Shown here one piece after another: positions 8,276 through 16,594 of a stretch of DNA of 64,000 nt (within the stretch, counting starts at the first letter, position 1; every line of letters begins with the position of its first letter). The notes beneath the pieces were generated by a model. It was not told the DNA's origin. It searched no databases and saw nothing but the letters and a program-made list of their open reading frames with translations. This stretch comes from Porphyridium purpureum (taxonomy: Eukaryota; Rhodophyta; Bangiophyceae; Porphyridiales; Porphyridiaceae): positions 2,294,001 to 2,358,000 of the forward strand of contig VRMN01000002.1 of the NCBI GenBank assembly GCA_008690995.1, read 5' to 3'. A program made the translations under genes and the position numbers.

Positions 8276-10187
8276 CGCAATCCTTGCCACGCGAGCCGAG
8301 AAGAGCCGAGCGCTCGGTCTCTGTCCCATTCGTGAGCGGCGAATAATTTCGATTGAACAAGCGTGCGAGTTCTGTTTCAGCAATTTCGTACGCAACAGGG
8401 CGGCCGTGCGGGCATGTCCGCCAGAGTATACACTCGCTCAAGTCGTCGAGCAGCGACTGGTACCATTCATAGCGGACCTTTTCGCGCGCTTCGTCAGTAA
8501 AGCTTGGCGGCGCGGCACACACCCGTGGTGGCTGCCCGTTTCGAATGGCCGCTCGGCAAGCAAGATCTGCTAGGACCGACTCGAAAGATCCCAGATCTGA
8601 AGCGCCAATCATGATCAAGCGCCTCAGCGTGTCGCCATCCTGTGATTCTAAATCCGGGAAGGGCACGCTCGTGAGCTCCAGGTCATAAAGGGCCGAGCGC
8701 ATGCCTTCAAGCTGCTGCAAGGCGGCTTCCTGTATGAGCTCATCATAATTGGCAAAGTTGAACCCGAACTGCAAAAGCTGCGCCAGTCTTTCTGGAGCTG
8801 AAGGGAGCAGCACATTTTCCACGCGTACCGGGAACGGAAGCGCCGCTCCACGTGTTGCCTTGGCATCCAGTCCGAGACACTGCTTGAAGTTTTCGAACAA
8901 AACGCGTTCATGCGCGACATGCTGTTCAATCAGAACTACCGAGTTTGCTTCCAGTCCGTTCGTTTCAGCGACAAGGTAGGTATTGAACAAGACGCCCTGG
9001 AGTGTCCATCTTCTCGCAGGAGTTTCGGCCGAGGAGCTTCCTCGCACTTGCTCCTTGCGGCGAATCAGCGTGTCTATAAGCTGGCTAGGTTCTGCGGGGG
9101 CCACATGAGCCCCAGCACACTCGCTTACAGCCTCCCGCACAGCCGAGTAAAAGGACGCTTCCAGTTCAGGCTCAAGGAGGAGCCCAAATGTGTGCTTGCT
9201 CGGGTGTAAATTCCAATTGACCCATCTTGATGGCACATCGAGCTGCACAAGAATGGCTGGAAACTTGCCGGTTGCTACGTTTCTCTTCATCGCTTCCTGC
9301 ACCAGCCGCCGGAGCACGGTAGGGACAAGAACAACGCGCCCGTTGATGGCAACGAGCATGTGACGAGCAGAGGACATCTGCATACGGTCTGGCGGTGCCA
9401 TGACCACGCGCACGTGACCAACGAAATCTTGGCTTCGTTCGTCCCCACCAAGGTTGAATTTTCGGACGAGGGACAGAAGCGAACTCGCATGCAGTAAATC
9501 CCACCGTTCGGCGCATCTTTCTCTTGATGAATGAACTGCGCCTACCTTCCAAATGCGCGGCGACTTGGCACTGCGCATGTGAAATTCAAACGCAACGTGT
9601 GGGTAGATGACGGCCGTATCCTTAACCAATAGCTGCGCCTGTGCGACTGCTGCAGTCGGCCGTCTTTGCCCATTCCACAGCTGTGGACGAAGCCTAGAGA
9701 GACGAACCGTGGTTCCGACCGTACGAGCAACGCCACGGATGGATTCTGGTATGCAGCTTCCGTCCCCACGAAACGAGGCCATCGTGGCGACCTGTGCGTC
9801 GGCGCACCGCGACGCCACAGTGAGTTGTTCACACACCTCGGCTGCTGCCCACAGCGCCTGACCTCGAAACCCAAGCGTACTCACGCCCTCCGCCAGTTCT
9901 TGAACGGTGCGCAGCTTGCTCGTCGCGTTACACTCCGCACAGCGCGGCACATCCTGCTCGCACATGCCGGCTCCATTGTCATGAACACTCACGCTCAAGC
10001 CTCCATCTTCTTCTTGATGGACTTCCACCACGATTCGCGACGCACCGGCGTCAATGGCGTTCTCCACCAGCTCACACACGACGGCCGCCAGGCTTCCCAT
10101 AACTTCGCCGGCAGCGATCCTCTGAATCACCGCCTTGTCCAAGACCCGGATGGTCACCGGCGGCGAGGAGTGCGTCTGCAGGCCCAT
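8268..10187 (-). CDS. MutL-type DNA mismatch repair protein, bacterial-like
   Basis: MutL couples MutS mismatch recognition to strand incision. From ATG 10187 (MGLQTHSSPPVTIRVLDK) it is 639 residues, the size of bacterial MutL and much shorter than typical MLH3 or PMS2. The GHKL ATPase motifs are present: RIAAGEV, ENAIDAGA, DNGAGM, and TLGFRGQAL (usually GFRGEAL). The C-terminal dimer/endonuclease part has EQHVAHERVLFENF, a variant of DQHA(X)2E with Glu for Asp and Val for Ala, then ACRAAIRNG and CPHGRP followed by ELARLFNR, which is the bacterial ending. The frame stays open to another ATG at 10508. That extension is Ala/Arg/Ser-rich and could be an organelle leader. Divergent from the Nudix gene. 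MutL family is certain; the bacterial-type assignment is from motif style and length. Confidence 0.9.
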   Translation of the reverse strand: MGLQTHSSPPVTIRVLDKAVIQRIAAGEVMGSLAAVVCELVENAIDAGASRIVVEVHQEEDGGLSVSVHDNGAGMCEQDVPRCAECNATSKLRTVQELAEGVSTLGFRGQALWAAAEVCEQLTVASRCADAQVATMASFRGDGSCIPESIRGVARTVGTTVRLSRLRPQLWNGQRRPTAAVAQAQLLVKDTAVIYPHVAFEFHMRSAKSPRIWKVGAVHSSRERCAERWDLLHASSLLSLVRKFNLGGDERSQDFVGHVRVVMAPPDRMQMSSARHMLVAINGRVVLVPTVLRRLVQEAMKRNVATGKFPAILVQLDVPSRWVNWNLHPSKHTFGLLLEPELEASFYSAVREAVSECAGAHVAPAEPSQLIDTLIRRKEQVRGSSSAETPARRWTLQGVLFNTYLVAETNGLEANSVVLIEQHVAHERVLFENFKQCLGLDAKATRGAALPFPVRVENVLLPSAPERLAQLLQFGFNFANYDELIQEAALQQLEGMRSALYDLELTSVPFPDLESQDGDTLRRLIMIGASDLGSFESVLADLACRAAIRNGQPPRVCAAPPSFTDEAREKVRYEWYQSLLDDLSECILWRTCPHGRPVAYEIAETELARLFNRNYSPLTNGTETERSALLGSRGKDCDV

Positions 10188-10506
10188 CTGCACGCACGCG
10201 AGCGAGTGCGACGCCTGCTCGCGTGATCGTCGTCCGTTCCATTGGAGCGTCTCCCACTTGCACACAACTCGCGCGTGCAGACAGCGTTGACCTCGTGCGC
10301 TCAAAGTACCGCCGCGTTCACCGCACGGCGTCGTGCTCGTCTTGGATGCAGATGCTGCTGCTACTGGGGCTGAGTGCGCTACAAACGCTGCAATGGCGAC
10401 ACGCGCGAGCGCGGGTGCGGGCGTGGGTGGCGGCGGGAACTGCCGTGCGCTATTCGACGCGTTAATGCGCGCAACGCCGCGCAGTTCCGAGGCGACCGGC
10501 GGACAC

Positions 10507-11517
10507 ATGAGCCCGACCAGGAAAACGTCGCGCGCGTCGGTGGCGCTGATTTTGCGGCCAGCTCACGGCGCGTGCTGGTCTGACGCAAAAGATAAGCCCA
10601 GCAGCAGCAGCAGCAGCAGCAGCAGGAGCGAAACGATGCAGCCCGCCTCAAACCCAAACCCGATTCAAAACGCAATCCCGAATCCTTCATTGGTTGTTTC
10701 GGGACCGGGCTCTCTCAGGCAATTAGAGCGCGCGCGACTGCAAGACCTGGAGGTGCTTTTTATCCAGCGTGCAGCTCGCAGCGATGATCCTTGGAGCGGC
10801 CACTTAGCGCTGCCTGGCGGTAAACGCGATGGGGGCGAAACCGATTTAGACACGGCTATTCGTGAGACATTGGAAGAGGTGGGCCTTGACCTTCGCGCAA
10901 ACTGGCAATGCTGCGGCCGTCTGAATGACCGCCGCGTGCCGAAGCGTACCGGGCGCTCCAATAAGCTTCCTCCAGCGTCCGATAATTTGGCCTACTGCAC
11001 GTTTGTCTTTCTGCAGGTGCGTGCGGAGCCTGTGCAGTTGCATTTGAACGAGGCCGAAATCCAGTCTGCATTCTGGGTCCCGCTCGACATATTCTCGAAA
11101 ACTGAGCTTGTGGACCGGCACGGCGTCATCCATACGGGCATTCATTTTTTTCCGTGGCTCAGGAAGCTCCTGCCACGGTTCCTGTTTGCCTACTTGAAAC
11201 TCGACGAAGTTGCGTTCCCAGCCGTCAATGTCTGGGAATATGCTGTGGACGTAGCTTACCCTGCACGCGGAAGCGCTGGTTCGGGTGCCCACAATAGGCC
11301 ACCCGCGTCGCCGCCTCCGCCACTGTGGGGGCTGACGCTCAGTGCGATCAGCGACTTTATTTCGCTGGACGGACGATACACGCGGCTGGACGTGCCACTC
11401 ATGGAACCACGTAATCGCGTGGTTCGTTTCTTCTACACATGGTTTGTGGAGCGCTCGCGCACCAAGACCAAGTCCATTCCGTCCTCAATCACGGATGCAA
11501 GTGATACAATTACTTGA
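10507..11517 (+). CDS. Nudix hydrolase
   Basis: Hydrolase of nucleoside-diphosphate-linked substrates; the exact substrate cannot be told. The full Nudix box (GX5EX7REUXEEXGU) is present at about residues 104-127: [17 protein letters not shown] then TLEEVGLDL. Before it lie the strands RASVALILR and [13 protein letters not shown] and the LALPGG turn, as in CoA- and sugar-type Nudix enzymes. I start at ATG 10507, just ahead of the first strand; in-frame ATGs at 10393 and 10465 are possible. A poly-Ser run from an (AGC)n tract at 10600-10625 splits the first two strands. The C-terminal half (to 336 residues) is longer than a bare Nudix fold. Its start codon overlaps the CAT of the longest MutL frame, and its last 8 bases overlap the HEI10-like gene on the other strand. 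Confidence 0.88.
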   Translation: MSPTRKTSRASVALILRPAHGACWSDAKDKPSSSSSSSSRSETMQPASNPNPIQNAIPNPSLVVSGPGSLRQLERARLQDLEVLFIQRAARSDDPWSGHLALPGGKRDGGETDLDTAIRETLEEVGLDLRANWQCCGRLNDRRVPKRTGRSNKLPPASDNLAYCTFVFLQVRAEPVQLHLNEAEIQSAFWVPLDIFSKTELVDRHGVIHTGIHFFPWLRKLLPRFLFAYLKLDEVAFPAVNVWEYAVDVAYPARGSAGSGAHNRPPASPPPPLWGLTLSAISDFISLDGRYTRLDVPLMEPRNRVVRFFYTWFVERSRTKTKSIPSSITDASDTIT

Positions 11518-12778
11518 ACAGGCAGAAGTCGCCGTGCGACGCGTGCGGGCTGCCGGGGGGTTGCATGTTAGCGACTGCATTCGCACCGGCGCGTCCGCCA
11601 GGCGGCGGTGCACGCACGCGCACCGGCGTCGCGTGAGGATCCTGCGCGCGGGCGTGCTCCTTTGCTGTCGAGAGGTCAAAGGGCTCTTCGTCGAAATGGA
11701 AGTCCCACTGTGGAAAGGTCGACGCTGGTCCCGCAAGGTGACGCTCTTGTGGTGGTGAGAAAGTGCCTGGTTCTGTACGCAAGAAAGCAAGTCCGTCAGG
11801 GCGCTCCAAAAGAAGTGCGCAGATTGGATCAGTAACAGCGCGGCGATTGGAAAGGGCTTACGCGATGCACGCGGAGCAAAAAGTTCGAATTCAAGCAACC
11901 GAAAAACATCAGCACCAACAGCTCGGAACGGGCGACGAAACTCCAACGTACCCTTTCTGGTCTTGCGGGGTGAGTACCCGGCGGTCCATGGACGATATGG
12001 CAGTGTGGTGACTGGGTCAGCACTGAGCCTCGATGGCGAGCGACAACGCGGTCCGCCAGCCCTTCCGTGATGCTCCACCTCTTTGCAGTTCTGACGCTGC
12101 GGAGGCAGTGCAGCCTGACGATCGCGTAAAGCCGCGAGCTCCTGCTGCAGTTTGCGCGCCTTGGCCGATTTTTCATGGTACGCGCCCTCGAGCTCGCGAA
12201 GTGTGACAAGGACATTCTGCAACTCAGCGCCAGCATCTTTGCATTTTAGCTGCTCTTGCGCAAGTGCCTGCTTGAGTGACTTGATTTCCTCGGCCTTGGA
12301 CTCGAGCTGTGAATCTTGCTGCGAGATCTTGACGCTTCGGGACTTGACTTCGTACTCCTTTTGCTTTGTCCAAAACTGCAAGCCGGCCATAAAGACGCTT
12401 GCCAGCTCTTCTGGCTCGAAGCCGAAGCATGCACGCGCGCGCTCTTTGATCAAGCCTGGAGACGGGCTGCACTGCATCTCGCGCACACCATCCTTTTGCA
12501 GAATGCGGCTGCACACGGGGCACGCGAGCACCGCCGTTAGTTTGGTGGTCGCGCATGCCCGACCTTTGCATTTGACAGCAAGAATCAAAATCAAGTGGTG
12601 AACAAACGATCACAAGTCAGCTCAGGCTGTGCCCATGCATTCATGTCTTCCTGTCGCGCTCGATTTTGTTGTTTGGACGGAACATGGCTGTGACATCCAA
12701 CCTACAGCACACATGCTGGCACGGTGTCATGCACACTGCCTGCTCGCCGAGCGTCTCCCAGCATACATTGCACAGCAT
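11510..12778 (-). CDS. HEI10: HEI10/ZIP3/RNF212-type meiotic RING E3 ligase, three exons
   Basis: HEI10/ZIP3 proteins are RING-HC SUMO/ubiquitin ligases that mark meiotic crossover sites on the synaptonemal complex. My model is exon 1 at 12778-12706, intron 12705-12564 (GTAGGT...AAAG, 142 nt), exon 2 at 12563-11862, intron 11861-11773 (GTAAGC, a TACTGAT branch-like site, ...TACAG, 89 nt), exon 3 at 11772-11510. Exon lengths sum to 1038 nt, exactly 346 codons, and the frame holds throughout. The joined RING is complete: [26 protein letters not shown]. The family hallmark follows: a helix ending [19 protein letters not shown] and a coiled coil to about residue 165. The tail is disordered, with [15 protein letters not shown] near the end. 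Intron 1 cuts inside the RING. Overlaps the Nudix 3' end by 8 bp. Splicing is inferred, but the restored RING makes it convincing. Confidence 0.82.
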
Positions 12779-12934
12779 GATGCATCGACTGGGTCGACCA
12801 CGCACCCGTGCGCTCCAAACCTGACCGGAAAACGATCACGGCGTGCATGCACGACGCGCTCACGTGCTCTGCACAACACACAACAACGCACTGTGCGCGT
12901 GACCACCACTTCCCGCTGCTAGCGAGGCGCGACC

Positions 12935-13990
12935 AAAACGGATAGGGTACAATGCATGTTACCATGGTTTAGTTGTAAAATGATCTGTTTTACTATAAAA
13001 AGGATAAAGGTCCGATGAAAGGGGAAGATGCGGGAGGTCAAAACGGATAGGGGACACGGCACGTGTCTGGCCATTACTCGGCGCAAAGGGAATTGGAGTC
13101 GGTTGCGATTTCCGTGCTCGTATGCGCCTCGAAGGTACGCGTAGCTGAAAATGTGTTTCGTCAGAGACCCGTACAACTTGGTTGCCACAACCTGGTCCAA
13201 AGTCTCCCGTCCACGTATGATGGCATTTTCGAGCCTAAACACCCTCACAAACCTTGCGCACTACTATTTCGTACAAGTTCTCGATGATGTCAAAATTTGG
13301 CGAGCATGCTGGCCCGTGTGAAAGCTGCATATTCTCACCTTTTGCGGAGCATTTCAAAACGCGACGTGTGTGCACCGCCAAGTTATCTGCTTAAAACCCC
13401 ATATTCAGGTCGGACACTTGACGGTAGCACTCGACCAAACCGTCATCCTGCAGCATGGGAATAGATTTGGGAGCTGAAAATGTCCCCTCAATGAAACGAA
13501 GATATACCTTTTCTCTCGGAAAAATTGCGCCCCAGACCACGCATCCGCCGCCGCAAAGAATGTCGCGACAAAACATCTGGAACGTGTTCTGACCGCTCAA
13601 GCCACGTCTTTGGAAACCATGTGGCCCGTCCAGGCTCCACGCTTCCATCCTCAGACAGACACACTTCACGGCTCCTGCATGTGTCCGGCTGGTACCTCTG
13701 TATGTTATAGAGCCGTGACTCGAACGCACCTGGTAGGTTTTCTCGGCGACCCACTCTTCACCCGCTTGTCGACGCTCCAACCTCTATTTCCACTCACGAC
13801 AAACACTCTTCGCCTAACTTAAACTATCGCAGCCGCCGCAGACGTTTCTGAGATGTCATGCTTGTACGATTCTCCCATGCTGTCACGTCTCTGACTAGTG
13901 TTGGCTGGATACGGTGTACCTAGCTCGCGCACACAGCATAACACTGTATCCATTATCCGTACCCTATCATTCAGTGAGAGATGTTCTGCG
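12935..13990 (-). mobile_element. Decayed Tc1/mariner (IS630-like) DNA transposon
   Basis: The minus strand at about 13780-13390 carries the DDE-3 core of Tc1/mariner transposases: WSLDGPHGFQ (usually NLDGPDGF), CGGGCVVWGAIF (usually GGGSVMVWGAF) and VYLRFIEGTF, with matching pieces in a second frame (REVCLSEDGS). The core word GATAGGGTAC occurs near 12940 and, inverted, near 13975, and may be the remnant ends. A second AAAACGGATAGGG copy lies at 13039. The element is frame-broken and has no intact transposase. The following stretch 13991-14603 shows no gene I can support. Confidence 0.55.
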
Positions 13991-14603
13991 TCTGAAAGTG
14001 GTGCTCGAACTTTAAAGCAGAGAAGATTTAGACGAGCTTTCCAAGTTTCCTTTTTGGTCTCTTAATTTCTTTGCTTGACTCAACCTGAAGCCGCTACACG
14101 GTCCTGTACCCGGGTGCCCTAACTGTCTTGGCCTGTGCGGGCTTTCATCACTGTCGTGATCTTGCTGGGAGTACGCGACCTGGGCTCCTCTTTGCTCCTC
14201 CGTCTCCCACGCCCCTTAGCGCGCAGAGCCCTGCGTTTATTGTAAGTCAGTCATGGATAGCCCATCTGGCGTGTGTTTGTCTCACCTGCGTGCCTTTGTA
14301 ACCGGGAATATCCACTTCCGTGCAACCTGCAAATGCACCAACCCCACCCAACTTTGACCGGATTTTCCAAACGCGCGGGGCGAACGTCACATGCGTCTTT
14401 CACCCACGCGCCATTTGCGCGCGCTTTTTTGTGCGCTCACGCACTCGAGTGCGTCCTTTTCTGGTAGATGAAAAGAGGGTGGTAGGGCGATAGGGAACGG
14501 GGGAAAAGGAGTGGGAGCGTACGAGCTTGTGAGCGATTAGCGGGCGGATTTCCGGAGCGACCGGTTCGACAGTTTCGAGTGCGGTGTCCGGAAGGAGTTC
14601 AGC

Positions 14604-15041
14604 ATGGTCAAAACCAAGAGCACAGAGGGCGTGTCGGCTCCGTCGAACCCGGTCAAGGGCGGCGTGGCGAAGATGAAGAAATCGCCGAGGAAGACACCCG
14701 TCAAGAGCAAGAAGTTCGCGACAGACCCGGCTTTGGAGCACGAGGGAAGGGAAGTGGTCCTGGCGCGCCTTTCCAAAGCCCACAGCAGCACTTCTGCGTT
14801 TTGGCCGGCGCTCAAAATCACCGAAAGCAGTGGTATGCCGGTAAAGTTTGCAAAGGAACGCGCCGCGCGCGAGGCAAGTGCGTTCGTGCTCGTCAGGTGG
14901 CTTGGATATAGGCCCACGTCGTACAGCTGGCTGAAGGAACAGGACATTGTCTCGTACAAGGATAACATTCAAAAGTATATGAAGAAGAGCAAGGTGTACC
15001 AGAAGAGCGTTGAAGAGGCGGATGCGATCTTGGCGATGTAG
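14604..15041 (+). CDS. Small basic PWWP-like (Tudor-family) protein
   Basis: 145 residues from ATG 14604. The N-terminal ~40 residues are Lys/Pro/Ser-rich (KKSPRKTPVKSKK), like a nucleic-acid-binding or nuclear-localisation tail. The remainder fits a PWWP-type beta barrel plus helices: GREVVLARL, SAFWPALKI, FVLVRWLGYRPTSYSWLKEQ, then DNIQKYMKKSKVYQKSVEEA. The FWPA / VRWLG / YSWLK spacing is what makes me think of PWWP, a methyl-lysine and DNA reader fold. No catalytic motif. A function as a chromatin-associated reader is inference. About 420 bp follow (15042-15464) with no gene visible. Confidence 0.6.
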   Translation: MVKTKSTEGVSAPSNPVKGGVAKMKKSPRKTPVKSKKFATDPALEHEGREVVLARLSKAHSSTSAFWPALKITESSGMPVKFAKERAAREASAFVLVRWLGYRPTSYSWLKEQDIVSYKDNIQKYMKKSKVYQKSVEEADAILAM

Positions 15042-15464
15042 TATTTCCCTTCGGTCGCTCTCTTTCTTTGAGCACAGTCTATCCGCAGGAAGTGCTTGAC
15101 GTGCGGGATTGCCTGGGCGTGCGTGCCTGAATGCGTTCACCCGCAGTGAGCGCGGCCCTTTGCTGGGACGCCGCACTGCGTCCTTGGTGCCGTGTGGAGA
15201 AGGTATTAGGGCAAAGCTGGATGCCAGCCTTGCTGCTGGTTAGTTTGCTTCCTTCTGTTCTTGCTTTATATTTCAGTCCCCGAATTAAAGAAAAAAAATT
15301 AAAAGAAAAAGTAATATGATCGTGACTTCCCAGTGCTCGGTGCGACGGCATCTGGACAAAAGTCTCCGCGCCGAGACACATCAAGACGCATCATACAATA
15401 AAGATCCTGCAACTATCTCAACCAATGTCTAAAATGGAAATCTTCACATGGGCGTCTGCTCGCG

Positions 15465-16175
15465 CTAATCAGGGCACATGATGCTTTCGCGCGTGTCGAC
15501 GCCCGTTTGCTTGTTGGTGCCAGATACGTCAGGCCGGGCACAGAGCCTTGAAAGCAGCGTCTGCGGGAAGAGCGCCTCGGACAGATCCGCGCCGGTGAAT
15601 GATTCTGCCTCTAGCATCGAGTCTGAAAAGTACGCACTTGACAGGTCGGCGCCGTTGAACGAAGCACCTTTCAGCTGGGCGCCCTCAAGTGACGCGCCGG
15701 CCATTTTGGCGCCGTTAAAGTCGGCGTCCCTCAAATTGGCCTTGAAGAAGCGCGCGCCACGCAAGTCGCTATTTTTGAAAATTGTTCCCACACAGATCGA
15801 ACCGGACCAATCCTTTCCCACAAAGCTCCCACCGGTGAAATCCTTGCCGCTCCAGTCCCCGCTCGCATACTCCTTGCCACCTCCCGAGATCGCGAGCGCA
15901 CTGATGCTCCCGGCGCCCAGCGTGGCTGCCACAACCGCGACACAGACCACCACCTTCCACTTGGCATCATGTGCAGCCATTCTCAGCCCGGCTGCCGCGA
16001 CCGCATCATCCTTCTCCACGCGACGCGTCGTTCGGAGCGACGCACGACCAAACGCCTTGATGTTTCTCCACTGCGCAGAGACCGCTATGGACGTGCAAAG
16101 CCGTCGCGACACGCGCGCATCTCGCAGCTCCGCGTGCGCGGGCACTGCGCCACCCACGAACGCCAGCGCCGTCAT
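15465..16175 (-). CDS. Pentapeptide-repeat protein, probably thylakoid lumenal
   Basis: 236 residues from ATG 16175. The start MTALAFVGGAVPAHA followed by a basic stretch resembles a red-algal plastid transit peptide with its early Phe. A second hydrophobic segment (VVVCVAVVAATLGAGSISAL) would act as the thylakoid transfer signal. After it come pentapeptide repeats of the A(D/N)LXX type forming a right-handed beta helix: NSDLRGARFFKANLRDADF, GASLEGAQLKGASFNGADL. The C-terminal ~30 residues hold two Cys. It resembles plant lumenal pentapeptide proteins such as TL17 or TL20.3, whose functions are poorly defined. Upstream motifs at 16262-16336 may be its promoter. The repeat class is certain; the location is inferred from the leader. 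Confidence 0.85.
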   Translation of the reverse strand: MTALAFVGGAVPAHAELRDARVSRRLCTSIAVSAQWRNIKAFGRASLRTTRRVEKDDAVAAAGLRMAAHDAKWKVVVCVAVVAATLGAGSISALAISGGGKEYASGDWSGKDFTGGSFVGKDWSGSICVGTIFKNSDLRGARFFKANLRDADFNGAKMAGASLEGAQLKGASFNGADLSSAYFSDSMLEAESFTGADLSEALFPQTLLSRLCARPDVSGTNKQTGVDTRESIMCPD

Positions 16176-16261
16176 GCCCACGCCAAGAAACGTCGCGCGC
16201 GCACGCACAACTCGACATCCAGCCGCTCTTCCCTTGCACCTGCGACACAAAATCTCCTGCG

Positions 16262-16336
16262 CACTGTACCCTACTCCTCAAGTGTACCTTACTGGAGGTT
16301 CAGTTTCGCTGAACCCGAGTCATTTTCACTGTACCC
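16262..16336 (-). promoter_or_regulatory. Paired GGTACAGTG motifs between divergent genes
   Basis: CACTGTACCC at 16262 and again at 16327, with a related GTGTACC at 16282. They lie 90-160 bp upstream of the lumenal protein (minus strand) and about 260-330 bp upstream of the WD40-like gene (plus strand). A role in initiation is inferred from the recurrence of the word elsewhere in the window. Confidence 0.4.
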
Positions 16337-16594
16337 CCAAATCATCTAGGGTTTCTTTTTTTGGCACTTCAAGGCGAGTGGGAAGAAGGCGAGTGGGAAG
16401 AAGGCGAGCGTGTGTGCGTGGAGCCGCGGCGTGGACGTGACGAGACGCGGCGCGCTGCATCGGGCCCGCGCGCACGGCCACGCGTTTGCGGGGAGCGCGG
16501 CGTATCGAGTCGATGGCAGTGTCCGATGCTTTGCTGCACGGGGAGCGCACGAGCCGGGAGGAGCATTGCGCCGCGGTAGACTGTGCCAGTCAAG

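Noticed and set aside
8268-10187. MLH3, which would pair functionally with the nearby HEI10-like gene
   Set aside because: The AHER motif is shared with bacterial MutL, and length and the CPHGRP...ELARLF end favour the bacterial type; a tree is needed.
15478-16440. Plus-strand open frame of 320 codons
   Set aside because: Antisense to the pentapeptide-repeat gene; its regular Ser/Ala/Pro pattern mirrors the repeats on the other strand.
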